Shown here in pieces: positions 31,979-44,496 of a stretch of 64,000 nt of DNA. The position numbers were made by a program, and so were the translations under genes. The notes below the pieces were generated by a model. It did no database searches. It was not told the origin of the DNA and saw only the letters and a program-made list of their open reading frames with translations. Position 1 is the first letter of the stretch; the number at the start of each line of letters is the position of its first letter. The stretch is from Rhabdothermincola sediminis (GTDB lineage: Bacteria; Actinomycetota; Acidimicrobiia; Acidimicrobiales; Acidimicrobilacustridaceae): assembly GCF_014805525.1 (NCBI RefSeq), contig NZ_JACFSZ010000002.1, positions 124,001 through 188,000 of the forward strand, read 5' to 3'.

Positions 31979-32766
31979 GCTGGTTGCGGATCCGGGCAGT
32001 GGCCCGCCGGCACGCCTTCGTGTTGTGGCGCAGCCCTCACCGGCTGTTCGACGTGCTCGTCTGGCCTCTGGTCGACGCGCTCCTGTTCGGGTCGCTCGGG
32101 GTCTTCGTCGCTCGCCAGGCCGGCGGGGACACGCAGGCGGGCGTGGCCTACCTGCTCGCCGGCATCCTGCTGTTCCACGTGATCTACCAGTCGCAGATCG
32201 CCGTCTCGACCGGCTTCCTCGAGGAGACCTGGTCCCGCAACATCTTGAACCTGATGGCCACCCCGCTGAAGGAGATCGAATACGCCTGCGGGGTCGCCCT
32301 GTTCGGCATGGCCAAGCTCGCGATCGGGATCGGTGTGGTGGCGCTGGCCGCCGTCGGCTTCTACTCGTTCAACATCCTCGACGTCGGCTGGGGGCTGCTT
32401 CCCATCGGCGCGCTGCTGCTCGTGGCCGGGTGGTCGATCTCGCTGTTCGTGATCGGGTTGGTGCTGCGATTCGGGCAGAGCGCCGAGGTCTTCGCCTGGG
32501 GGATCCTCTTCGTCGTCATGCCGCTCTCGGGCGTCTTCTACCCCGTCGAGTCGCTCCCGGGGGTCCTTCAGCCGGTCGCCCGGCTGCTGCCCACCACACA
32601 CGCGTTCGATGCAGCCCGCACCCTCCTCGACGGTGACCCGATGCCCTGGGACGAACTCGCCTACTCCCTCGTCGGTTGCATCGCCGTGGCTGCGCTTGGG
32701 TTGCTCTTCCTCACCCGGATGCTGGCCGTGTTCCGCCGGCGCGGCTACGTGACCCGGTTCAGCTGA
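31975..32766 (+). CDS. ABC-2 type transporter permease (263 aa)
   Basis: Six hydrophobic spans: LFDVLVWPLVDALLFGSLGV, LLAGILLFHVIY, IGIGVVALAAVGFYSF, LLLVAGWSISLFVIGLVL, ILFVVMPLSGVFYPVESL and YSLVGCIAVAALGLLFLTRM. Nodulation/drug-export-type ABC-2 family, with the characteristic FYPVESLPGVLQPVARLLPTTHAFDA near the end. GTG 31975 overlaps the ATPase stop. Cytoplasmic N-terminus likely. The two-gene operon has no accessory protein. Confidence 0.9.
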   Translation: MSWLRIRAVARRHAFVLWRSPHRLFDVLVWPLVDALLFGSLGVFVARQAGGDTQAGVAYLLAGILLFHVIYQSQIAVSTGFLEETWSRNILNLMATPLKEIEYACGVALFGMAKLAIGIGVVALAAVGFYSFNILDVGWGLLPIGALLLVAGWSISLFVIGLVLRFGQSAEVFAWGILFVVMPLSGVFYPVESLPGVLQPVARLLPTTHAFDAARTLLDGDPMPWDELAYSLVGCIAVAALGLLFLTRMLAVFRRRGYVTRFS

Positions 32767-32784
32767 GCGGGCCATCGACCGGAT

Positions 32785-32830
32785 CGTTCACCGAGGCGCG
32801 GCCCCGAGCCGCGAATCGCTGAACAGTTGG
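32785..32830. repeat. Palindromic intergenic repeat, copy 2 (degenerate)
   Basis: CGTTCA at the left and the shared core GCGAATCGCTGAACAGTT on the right. The left arm is shortened relative to copies 1 and 3. Lies between the convergent ABC permease and ApgM-type genes. Confidence 0.6.
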
Positions 32831-32951
32831 GTTCAGGTGGGGTTCGGGCGCGGGTGTGGTTCGCGCGGGTGTGGTTCGCGCGGGTGTGGTTCGCGCAGGT
32901 GGGGTTCGGGCGCGGGTGTGGTTCGCGCGGGTGGGCTGCCCGCGCAGGTGG
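32830..32951. repeat. Tandem repeat array, about 7 units of 15-17 bp
   Basis: Units of the form GGTTCGCGCGGGTGT repeated seven times with single-base variants (GGTTCGGGCGCGGGTGT and GGTTCGCGCAGGTGG also occur). It begins at the end of palindrome copy 2 and runs up to the ApgM stop codon. No spacers, so not CRISPR. Confidence 0.85.
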
Positions 32952-32952
32952 G

Positions 32953-34098
32953 TCAGAGGCCGACGAGGCGTGGCATCAACTCGTGGCCGGGAACCGCCGG
33001 CAGGCCGGCCACCGCCCGCTCGCTGTAGGTGCCGCCGGGTCCGGGCCGGACCGAGTCGACGAGGAGGTACGGCACCGGATCGGGAGTGTGGGTCTTGAGT
33101 CGCAACGGCGTGGCGTGGTCGGGCAGCAGCAGCAAGCGCCACGACCCGAGCCGATCCAGACCATCGACCAGGTCGCCCAGCACCAGCGAGTCCCAACGCT
33201 CCAGGGACCGCACCTTCTCCTCGACGTCGCCCGCGTGGCCGGCCTCGTCGGTGGCCTCGATGTGGATGATGAACAGGTCCGCCCCGTCGGCGAGGGCATC
33301 GAGCGCGCACTCCCGCTGCGCGGCGTAGTCGGTGTCGTAGCCGGGCGTCATCCCCTCGACGTCCACCACCTCGATGCCGGTGAGCACCCCCAGCCCGCGC
33401 ACCAGGTCGACCGCGCTGCACAGCGCGGCGTCCAGCCCGAACCGTTCGGTGAACGGTGGCATCTGGGGCTGGAACCCCTGACCCCACAGCCAGACCTGGT
33501 TGGCCTCCAGCCCGAAGCGACCCACGATCCGGCGCGATGCCTCCATGACCGCCTGCAGGTCCGGCGCGGCGGGGCCGGTCGGCCCGACGGCCGGCTTGTC
33601 GGTCAGGTCGTGAGGTGGGATGCAGGTCGCATCGGACCATGCGGCCGGTGCCACCATGATGTGGCGGTACTCGACCCCGGCGTGGAACTCGAGCCCGCTG
33701 CCGCCCAACTCGTCATCGAGGGCCTCGATCACCTTGCGGGCCTCGTCGGAGGACGGATGGCCACCGGCGAAGTCGACCATGGTGCCGTCAGCGCCGATCG
33801 TCACCAGGTTGCATCGGTAGGCGACCTGGTCGGGCCCCAGCTTCAGGTTCAGCGCCGCGGCCTCGATGGGGGCTCGCCCCGTGTGGTACCGGGCGGGGTC
33901 GTACCCGAAGATCGACATGTTCCCCACGTCGCTGCCCGGCGGCAACCCCGGTGGGATCACCGCGGCCCGGCCCAGCTCGCCCCGGGCGGCGAGGGACCGC
34001 AGCGTAGGCATGTCGGCCACCTCGAGGGGGGTACGTCCATCAAGCGCGTCGACCGGTTCGTCGGCGCACCCGTCCGGCACGCACACAACGTACTTCAT
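32953..34098 (-). CDS. ApgM-type AP-superfamily enzyme in the thrB position; probable homoserine kinase analog (381 aa)
   Basis: Alkaline-phosphatase-superfamily member similar to archaeal-type cofactor-independent phosphoglycerate mutase. Start MKYVVCVPDGCADEPVD gives the first metal Asp; the region PPGSDVGNMSIFGYDP holds the nucleophilic Ser (PGSDVGN), and HIEATDEAGHAGDVEEKV plus LPDHATP give the remaining metal Asp/His. It lies directly after thrC, where Mycobacterium has thrB, and no GHMP-type ThrB is in the operon. Families like this have been annotated as functional analogs of homoserine kinase when they cluster with hom/thrC. A plain phosphoglycerate mutase is the alternative. Confidence is high for the family and moderate for the kinase role. 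Confidence 0.8.
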   Translation of the reverse strand: MKYVVCVPDGCADEPVDALDGRTPLEVADMPTLRSLAARGELGRAAVIPPGLPPGSDVGNMSIFGYDPARYHTGRAPIEAAALNLKLGPDQVAYRCNLVTIGADGTMVDFAGGHPSSDEARKVIEALDDELGGSGLEFHAGVEYRHIMVAPAAWSDATCIPPHDLTDKPAVGPTGPAAPDLQAVMEASRRIVGRFGLEANQVWLWGQGFQPQMPPFTERFGLDAALCSAVDLVRGLGVLTGIEVVDVEGMTPGYDTDYAAQRECALDALADGADLFIIHIEATDEAGHAGDVEEKVRSLERWDSLVLGDLVDGLDRLGSWRLLLLPDHATPLRLKTHTPDPVPYLLVDSVRPGPGGTYSERAVAGLPAVPGHELMPRLVGL

Positions 34099-34149
34099 CG
34101 CTCGATCATGCCAGGAAAACGGGCTCGGCGGCGCGGGAAGGCTCGGGGC

Positions 34150-35547
34150 TCAACGGGCGGCGAGCACCTGTTCGAGGTAGCGCTTCACCGTGGTGGGCTC
34201 CGCGGGGAGGATCTCGTAACGCTCTGGGCGCTCGAGCAGATCGGCCAGCGGACCGGGCAGAGGCGGCCGCACGCCGGTCGCCTGCTCGACCGCGTCGGGG
34301 AACTTCGCCGGGTGGGCCGTAGCGTGCACCACCATGGGCACGGAGCGATCGCGGCGCAGCACCCGGGCAGCGCCCAGCCCCACGGCGGTGTGAGGGTCGA
34401 TGAGGAGCCCGAGCTCCCGGTGCACGTCCGCGATGACCCGGAGGGTGGCGTCGTCGTCGATCCTGGCGCCCGACCAGTGCTCGCGCAGCAGCGCCAGCCG
34501 ATCCGGGTCGATGGTCACGGTGCCCTCTGCCCGGAAGCGCAACATCAGCTCGGCGACCTGCGCGCCGTCGCGGCCGTAGAGCTCGAACAGCAACCGCTCG
34601 AGGTTGCTCGACACCTGGATGTCCATGCTCGGGCTGAGCGTGGGGTGGACCTCGTGGATGGTCATCGTCCCCGAGGCCAGGAACCGGGTGAGGATGTCGT
34701 TGCGGTTGCTGCCCACGACGAACTGCGAGATGGGAACGCCCATGCGCTGGGCCGCATAGCCCGCGAACACGTTTCCGAAGTTGCCGGTGGGCACGGAGAA
34801 CGCCACCGGGGCGGCGCCCCGCTCGAGCTTCGCGGCGGCGACCACGTAGTAGACGATCTGGGCCATCACCCGGGCCCAGTTGATCGAGTTGACCGCGGCC
34901 AGATGCAGGCGGTCGCGCAGCTCCTGGTCGGCGAAGAGCGCCTTGACCAGGTCCTGGCAGTCGTCGAAGGTCCCCTCGATGGCGACGTTGTGCACGTTCG
35001 CCGACCCGACGGTGGTCATCTGCCGGCGCTGCACCTCGCTGACCCGGCCGGCGGGGTGGAAGATGAAGATCTCGATGGACTCCCGGTCGCGGCAGGCTTC
35101 AATCGCGGCGGAGCCGGTGTCGCCCGAGGTGGCACCGACGATGGTCACCCGCTCGCCACGCCGGCGCAGTTCGTGGTCGAAGAGCCGGCCGACGAGCTGC
35201 AGGGCGACGTCCTTGAAGGCGAGGGTCGGACCGTGGAACAGCTCGAGGAGCCACAGGCCGTCGCCGAGGTCGTACAGCGGCGTGACCTCGGGGGTGTCGA
35301 AGGTCGAGTAGGCGTCGCGCACGATCGCCTCGAACGCGTCGCGCTCGATGCTGTCCTCCACGTAGGGCCACATCACCTCGAGCGCGGTGTCGGGATACTC
35401 GGCCTCGGCGAAGCGCTCGAGCGCACCCGGACCCAGCGACGGCCAGCTCTCGGGCACGTACAGGCCGCCGTCTCGGGCCAGCCCGGTGAGCAGCACGTCA
35501 CCGAAGGCCAGCACCGGGGCCGCACCGCGGGTGCTGACGTACTTCAC
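34150..35547 (-). CDS. thrC: Threonine synthase
   Basis: PLP enzyme (465 aa) converting O-phosphohomoserine to threonine. The N-terminal VKYVSTRGAAPVLAFGDVLLTGLARDGGLYVPE is the long (E. coli/yeast-like) class rather than the short type of Mycobacterium. The PLP lysine is in HGPTLAFKDVALQLVG (FKD), and the phosphate-binding region is GATSGDTGSAA. GTG 35547 lies 13 nt after the hom stop. Needs O-phosphohomoserine, supplied by the neighbour ApgM-type protein if that is the kinase. Confidence 0.95.
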   Translation of the reverse strand: MKYVSTRGAAPVLAFGDVLLTGLARDGGLYVPESWPSLGPGALERFAEAEYPDTALEVMWPYVEDSIERDAFEAIVRDAYSTFDTPEVTPLYDLGDGLWLLELFHGPTLAFKDVALQLVGRLFDHELRRRGERVTIVGATSGDTGSAAIEACRDRESIEIFIFHPAGRVSEVQRRQMTTVGSANVHNVAIEGTFDDCQDLVKALFADQELRDRLHLAAVNSINWARVMAQIVYYVVAAAKLERGAAPVAFSVPTGNFGNVFAGYAAQRMGVPISQFVVGSNRNDILTRFLASGTMTIHEVHPTLSPSMDIQVSSNLERLLFELYGRDGAQVAELMLRFRAEGTVTIDPDRLALLREHWSGARIDDDATLRVIADVHRELGLLIDPHTAVGLGAARVLRRDRSVPMVVHATAHPAKFPDAVEQATGVRPPLPGPLADLLERPERYEILPAEPTTVKRYLEQVLAAR

Positions 35548-35560
35548 CGCCGACCGCCCC

Positions 35561-36865
35561 TCATGCCCCGCCCTCCTCGCCGAGGAGCCGGATGAGGCTG
35601 CCCACCCGGCGGACCGCGTCGAGGTCACCCAGCTCGGTCACCGTCGACTGCATGTCACGCTCCCGCGCGGTGTGGGTGATGAACACCAGGCGGGCCTCGT
35701 CCCCCCGGCCCTCCTGCTCCATCGATGCGATCGACACCCCGTGGCGACCGAACACCCCGGCGACCGCGGCCAGCACTCCGGGACGGTCGACCACGTCGAG
35801 GCCCAGGTAGTACTCGCACTCCAGGTCGTCGATGGGGCGGATGCGGGCCGGCGCCAGCGCGCCGACACCGGCGTGGGTTCCCTTGCGTAGGTTGACCGAC
35901 GCGTCGATCAGGTCACCCAGCACCGCGCTGGCGGTCGGGTCGCCGCCCGCTCCCCGTCCGTAGAACATGAGGTCACCCACCGCCCCGCCCTGGACGAACA
36001 CCGCGTTGAAGCTCTCCCGGACCGACGCCAGGGGATGGGTGCTCGGCAGCAGCACCGGGTGCACCCGCACCGCGACCTGACGGTCGTCGCCGGCGAACTG
36101 CTCGGCGATGGCCAGCAGCTTCACCACGTAGCTCCTCCGGACGGCGTAGGCGATGTCATCGGCGGTGAGGGTGGCGATGCCCTCGTGGTAGACGTCACCC
36201 GCCACCACCTTCACCCCGAACGCGATGCTGGCCAGAATGGCGATCTTGGCGCCGGCGTCGAAGCCCTCCACATCTGCGGTGGGGTCGGCCTCCGCGAACC
36301 CGAGACGCTGCGCCTCCGCCAGCGCCTCGGCGTAGGAGGCACCGGCCTCGGTCATGCGGGTGAGGATGTAGTTGGTGGTGCCGTTCACGATGCCGAGCAC
36401 CCGGTCGACCGGCTCACCGAGCAGCGATTCCCGCAACGGCCGGACGAGGGGGATACCTCCTGCCACCGCCGCTTCGAAGAGCACGTCGACCCCTGCCGCC
36501 TCGGCCGCGGCGAACACCTCCGCGCCCACGTTGGCCAGGAGCTCCTTGTTGGCGGTGACCACCGGCTTGCCGGCCTTCACCGCCTCGAGCACGAGCGAGC
36601 GGGCCGGCTCGATGCCCCCCATCACCTCGACCACGACGTCGACGTCGCCGGCGGCGACCACCTGCTGGGGATCGTTGGTGAAAACGTCGGGGGAGAGGTC
36701 GACCCCGCGATCCCTGGAGGCGTTGCGCACCGCCACCCGCTGGACGACCAACCCGATCCCGGTGCGGGCCTCGATGCTCGAGGCCTGCTGGTGCAGCAGG
36801 CGGATGAGGGCCGAGCCGACGGTGCCGCAGCCGAGCAGCCCGACGCGCACCTGGGAACCGTCCAT
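35561..36865 (-). CDS. hom: Homoserine dehydrogenase with ACT domain
   Basis: 434 aa. NAD(P)-binding motif VRVGLLGCGTVGSALIRLL, catalytic domain with the conserved GIVNGTTNYILTRM segment and EADPTADVEGFDAGAKIAIL (catalytic Lys/Asp region). C-terminal ACT domain begins YYLGLDVVDRPGVLAAVAGVFGRHGVSIAS, which senses threonine by feedback. Part of the lysA-lacZ-hom-thrC operon. Intact. Confidence 0.96.
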   Translation of the reverse strand: MDGSQVRVGLLGCGTVGSALIRLLHQQASSIEARTGIGLVVQRVAVRNASRDRGVDLSPDVFTNDPQQVVAAGDVDVVVEVMGGIEPARSLVLEAVKAGKPVVTANKELLANVGAEVFAAAEAAGVDVLFEAAVAGGIPLVRPLRESLLGEPVDRVLGIVNGTTNYILTRMTEAGASYAEALAEAQRLGFAEADPTADVEGFDAGAKIAILASIAFGVKVVAGDVYHEGIATLTADDIAYAVRRSYVVKLLAIAEQFAGDDRQVAVRVHPVLLPSTHPLASVRESFNAVFVQGGAVGDLMFYGRGAGGDPTASAVLGDLIDASVNLRKGTHAGVGALAPARIRPIDDLECEYYLGLDVVDRPGVLAAVAGVFGRHGVSIASMEQEGRGDEARLVFITHTARERDMQSTVTELGDLDAVRRVGSLIRLLGEEGGA

Positions 36866-36874
36866 GTGCCGAGG

Positions 36875-41255
<4,381 letters not shown>

Positions 41256-41256
<1 letters not shown>

Positions 41257-42863
41257 CACATCGATTCCGGCGCGTCCACGCCGAGCAGGTCCAAGCCGAT
41301 CGCCAGCCCGATCTCGGCGGCCTCCACGAGCCACAGTCGGGCCTGGGTCAGCGCAGGGGGAACCTGGTCGCTGAGCACGTAGCAGTCGTGGTAGAAGCCG
41401 TGGAACGCGCCGGCCAGCTCGCGCACCCAGGTCGTGATCCGGTGCGGGGCCCGGTCGTGGCACGCGGCGAGCACGGCGTCGGGCAGCTCCGACAGCGACC
41501 GCAGGACGCCCAGCTCGCGCTCGTGGGTGAGCAGCGACAGGTCGGCATCCGCCAGCGGCACCCGATCGACGCCCCGCTCGGCGGCGACCCGCTTGATGGA
41601 GCGGATGCGGGCGTAGGCCATCTGGACGTAGAAGACCGGGTTCTCCATGGCCTGGCTCTTGACCACCTCGAAGTCGAAGGTCTGGGGGCTGTCGATCGAC
41701 TGCAGGAGGTAGGTGAGCCGGGCCGCGTCGGGCCCGACCTCGTCGAGCACGTCCCGCAGCTCGATGATGTCGCCCGCTCGCTTCGAGAGCCGTACCGGCT
41801 CACCGCCCCGGAGGAGGTTGACGAGCTGGGTGATCTCCACGTCGAACTCGGCGGGGTCGTGGCCCAGCGCCTGGAGCGCGGCTCGCATCCTCGGCACGTA
41901 GCCGTGGTGATCGGCTCCCCACACGTCGATGAGCAGGTCGAAGCCTCGGGCGAACTTGTCGCGGTGGTAGGCGATGTCGGGCAGGAGGTAGGTGTACTCA
42001 CCGTCGCTCTTGATGAGCACCCGGTCCTTGTCGTCGCCGAAGTCGGTGCTGCGCAGCCAGGTGGCGCCGTCCGCCTCGTAGATCACGCCGCGCTCGGAGA
42101 GATCGGCGAGGGTCTGGATGATCGCACCGGAGTCCACGAGCGAACGCTCGCTGAACCAGGTGTCGAAGTGCACGTGCATCCGGGCGAGCGTGTGGCGGTG
42201 GTCCTCCACCGCGCGGGCCTCACCCCACTCGAGTACGTCGACCCCCTCGGGCATCTCGGCCGCCCACTCGGCGATGTACTCACCCTGATAGCCGCCCTCC
42301 GGCACCTCCCGACCCTGGCGCCGGGCTTCGAGGGAGGCAGCGAACAGCTGCATCTGGGTGCCGCGGTCGTTGAGGTAGTTCTCCCGGTGGACCTCGTAGC
42401 CGCAGCGGGCCATCACCCGGGCGAGGGAGTCGCCGTAGGCAGCACCCCGCCCGTGCCCGGCGTGCAGGGGACCGGTGGGGTTGGCGCTCACGAATTCGAT
42501 GTTCACCCGGGTGCCGGCGCCCACGTCGTGGCGGGCATAGCCGGTGATGCCCTGCTCGACGACCTCCACGAGCAGATCGTGCAGCCACGATTCCGCCAGG
42601 TGGAAGTTGACGAAGCCGGGGCCGGCGATCTCCACCCGTTCCACGTGCGCCGGCCGGTCGGCCTCCAAGCGCTGGGCGATGGCCTGGGCCAGCTCCCGGG
42701 GCTTCCACCCGGCCTTCTTCGCCGTGGCGAGGGCCACGTTGGTGGACCAGTCGCCATGCTCCCGCCGGGCCGGCCGCTCCAGGTGGATCTCGCCGGGCAT
42801 GGGCTCCACCTCGAGCGTGGCCAGGGCTCGTCGCAGGGCCTCGCCAAGCTGGTCACGGATCAC
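41256..42863 (-). CDS. argS: Arginyl-tRNA synthetase
   Basis: Class I aaRS (535 aa). N-terminal additional (Add1) domain up to NFHLAESWL, the HIGH motif as PTGPLHAGHGRGAAYGDSL, and the C-terminal DALR anticodon domain at PVFYVQMAYARIRSIKRVAAERG. KMSKS is degenerate (VRLSKRAGD), as is common for bacterial ArgS. GTG 42863 is chosen; the -10-like TACGAT ends 6 nt upstream, suggesting a leaderless transcript. Divergent from tRNA-Arg. Confidence 0.96.
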
Positions 42864-42868
42864 CGGGC

Positions 42869-42936
42869 GATCGTAGCGGTGGCCTCTCGGCTCCTTCGAA
42901 GCCGTTGCAGCCACGCCACGTGGCACCGCTACGATC
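42869..42936. promoter_or_regulatory. Mirrored divergent promoters of argS and tRNA-Arg
   Basis: A 13-bp inverted repeat: GATCGTAGCGGTG at 42869-42881 and CACCGCTACGATC at 42924-42936. Each copy carries the -10 hexamer TACGAT for transcription outward. Putative -35s lie 19 bp away: TTGCAG (42905-42910) for the tRNA and TTCGAA for argS. Confidence 0.6.
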
Positions 42937-42945
42937 CAGGTTCCC

Positions 42946-43017
42946 GCCCTCGTAGCTCAGGGGATAGAGCATCGGCCTCCGGAGCCGTGTGCGCAGGTTC
43001 GAATCCTGCCGAGGGCG
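42946..43017 (+). tRNA. tRNA-Arg (anticodon CCG)
   Basis: 72 nt. Acceptor GCCCTCG pairs with CGAGGGC, discriminator G; D-arm GCTC/GAGC; anticodon loop CTCCGGA gives anticodon CCG (reads CGG); T-arm GCAGG-TTCGAAT-CCTGC. The anticodon stem TCGGC/GCCGT has a T-T mismatch at the 27-43 pair. No CCA is encoded. Confidence 0.95.
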
Positions 43018-43037
43018 CTCGAGACACGGGCTGACCT

Positions 43038-43060
43038 CCCGGTTCTCGTTCACGACCGGG
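43038..43060. terminator. Possible terminator after tRNA-Arg
   Basis: CCCGGT and ACCGGG arms with an 11-nt loop, 20 nt after the tRNA. Short stem, no U-tract. Confidence 0.4.
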
Positions 43061-43104
43061 CCGCGCTCCCGATCGTCGTACGGCCACCACGGAGGTTCCG
43101 CACC

Positions 43105-43512
43105 TCAGGTGGTGTCGAGCCGCTCCGCGCGCTGACCGGTGATGCCGGCGATCAGCTCGAAGTCCTCGTCGGCATGCAGCACGGTGAGATCGGCGAACTC
43201 GGCCGTCGCGGCGATCAACAGGTCGGGTACTGACGGGGCCCGGTGCTGGCCGCGCTCGGCCAGCACGGCCTGCACCTCGACCGCGCGGTCCTCGATCCTC
43301 GGCGTCAGGTATTCGACAGGCATCGATGCGATCGGCGGCGCGCCCAGAAGCGACCGATGGTCGGACGCCGACCGGGCGGAGTAGCCGACCTCCAAACGGG
43401 TCACCGTCGAGATCCGCACCAGACCGCGCTCGATCCGATTCGCCCACTCCCCTGCATTCGACGCGAGGTGCAGCCGAACGATGGCCGACTTGTCGATCAG
43501 CCAGCCTGTCAC
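43105..43512 (-). CDS. vapC: PIN-domain toxin, VapC family (135 aa)
   Basis: Ribonuclease toxin of a type II toxin-antitoxin pair. PIN acidic residues: Asp7 (WLIDKSA), Glu41 (RLEVGYS), then Asp in [12 protein letters not shown] and LHADEDFE, a full set of four. GTG 43512 overlaps the vapB stop (GTGA). The partner antitoxin is immediately upstream. Likely cleaves a tRNA or rRNA, as VapCs do; target unknown. Confidence 0.92.
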   Translation of the reverse strand: MTGWLIDKSAIVRLHLASNAGEWANRIERGLVRISTVTRLEVGYSARSASDHRSLLGAPPIASMPVEYLTPRIEDRAVEVQAVLAERGQHRAPSVPDLLIAATAEFADLTVLHADEDFELIAGITGQRAERLDTT

Positions 43513-43730
43513 GACCAAGCGCCCGACATGACTTCGGGGTCATCCAGATCGCGGGCCAACGAAGCCACCCGCTCGAGCTGCTCGACCGTGACGGCTCCCT
43601 CATCCTGGACACGTTCTCGCTCGAGTGCCCTCCGCAGATACTCGGTTCGCGAGAGCCCCAATCGCTTCGCCTTGGCATCGATCGCCGCCACGACCTCCTC
43701 GGGCACGTCCCTGATCAAGATGTCCGTCAT
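43509..43730 (-). CDS. vapB: Antitoxin VapB-like, ribbon-helix-helix (73 aa)
   Basis: Starts [39 protein letters not shown], a FitA/VapB-type ribbon-helix-helix DNA-binding region. The acidic C-terminal tail ([10 protein letters not shown]) would wrap the toxin. ATG 43730 has GGAGGTGG upstream. It carries an operator palindrome just upstream and overlaps vapC, as in standard autoregulated modules. Confidence 0.9.
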   Translation of the reverse strand: MTDILIRDVPEEVVAAIDAKAKRLGLSRTEYLRRALERERVQDEGAVTVEQLERVASLARDLDDPEVMSGAWS

Positions 43731-43740
43731 CTCCACCTCC

Positions 43741-43764
43741 AGGTGATATCTAACGATATCACCT
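43741..43764. promoter_or_regulatory. VapBC operator palindrome
   Basis: Perfect 10-bp arms AGGTGATATC and GATATCACCT separated by TAAC, 11 bp upstream of the vapB start. It is AT-rich against the local background. Confidence 0.8.
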
Positions 43765-43875
43765 CAAGGGCCGACAGGCCGAACTCACGACTGCCAGACG
43801 GGGCGCCTGCATCCTGCCGTCCGCCCCGCCAACGGGGATACGACCGGTCTGGCGCGCTTCGAGCCGGCGGGCGGA

Positions 43876-44364
43876 TCAGCTCCGCTCGCCGTGGGCGTCG
43901 ACCACCTTGGCCACCAGGGCTCTGAGCCGCTCGCGCTCGGTGGGGGTGAGCGGCGCGAGCACCGCGTCCTCCGCTTCAGCGGCGATGGCGTCGTAGCGGC
44001 AGAGCGCTGCACGGCCCCGATCGGTGAGGGTGAGCTGGTGCCGGCGACGGTCGGCGGGATCCCGGTCCCGCCGCACCCAACCTGCCTGTTCGGCGCGGTC
44101 GATGACCTCCACCAGATCGGTGGGGTGGACCCCGATCAGCTCGCTCACCTCACGCTGGGAGATCGGGCCCCGGTGGGCGACCACGCGCAACAACCCGTAG
44201 GTGGGAGGGCGCACCCCCGACTCGACGACCCAGTCCTCGGCCAGCACCCGGGTGGCGAACTCCCTGCGGAACAGGCCCACGAGGCGCGTCAGCGACGTGA
44301 GCTGGTCGACCACCGCGCCGGCCTTGGCATCCGTCTCGCCCGATCGGGACCGCTCGCGCCCCAC
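43876..44364 (-). CDS. MarR-family transcription regulator (about 162 aa)
   Basis: Winged-helix regulator: GPISQREVSELIGVHPTDLVEVIDRAEQAGWVRRDRDPADRRRHQLTLTDRGRAALCRYD is the MarR helix-turn-helix and wing. The N-terminal dimerisation helix starts VVDQLTSLTRLVG. GTG 44364 is used; ATG 44409 is possible. It is divergent from the drug-type ABC exporter, with an inverted repeat between them, so it probably represses that exporter. Ligand unknown. Confidence 0.88.
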   Translation of the reverse strand: MGRERSRSGETDAKAGAVVDQLTSLTRLVGLFRREFATRVLAEDWVVESGVRPPTYGLLRVVAHRGPISQREVSELIGVHPTDLVEVIDRAEQAGWVRRDRDPADRRRHQLTLTDRGRAALCRYDAIAAEAEDAVLAPLTPTERERLRALVAKVVDAHGERS

Positions 44365-44407
44365 GGAGCCAGCGTAGCCCCCACCCTTGCTAGAGTTCTG
44401 ATATCTC

Positions 44408-44428
44408 ATCGTTTGGTGAACCAACGAT
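44408..44428. promoter_or_regulatory. Inverted repeat between the MarR gene and the ABC exporter
   Basis: ATCGTT arms at the outside (44408-44413) and AACGAT (44423-44428), with an inner TTGGT-GA-ACCAA element. Position fits a MarR operator for the divergent pair. Confidence 0.55.
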
Positions 44429-44496
44429 CTGATCGGCAGGAGCTCTCAGATGGCACCGCCCGTCCCGCATCGCGCCGACACGGCCCAGAGCAACCG

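Noticed and set aside
32830-32951. Tandem repeats as a CRISPR array
   Set aside because: Units abut without spacers, too short, and no cas genes are near.
32827-35595. Long plus-strand frame (922 aa) over ApgM and thrC
   Set aside because: Shadow of two well-supported minus-strand genes, with low-complexity sequence from the tandem repeat at its start.
42946-43017. tRNA-Arg as an integration site
   Set aside because: No integrase and no second copy of the tRNA 3' end is visible in the window.
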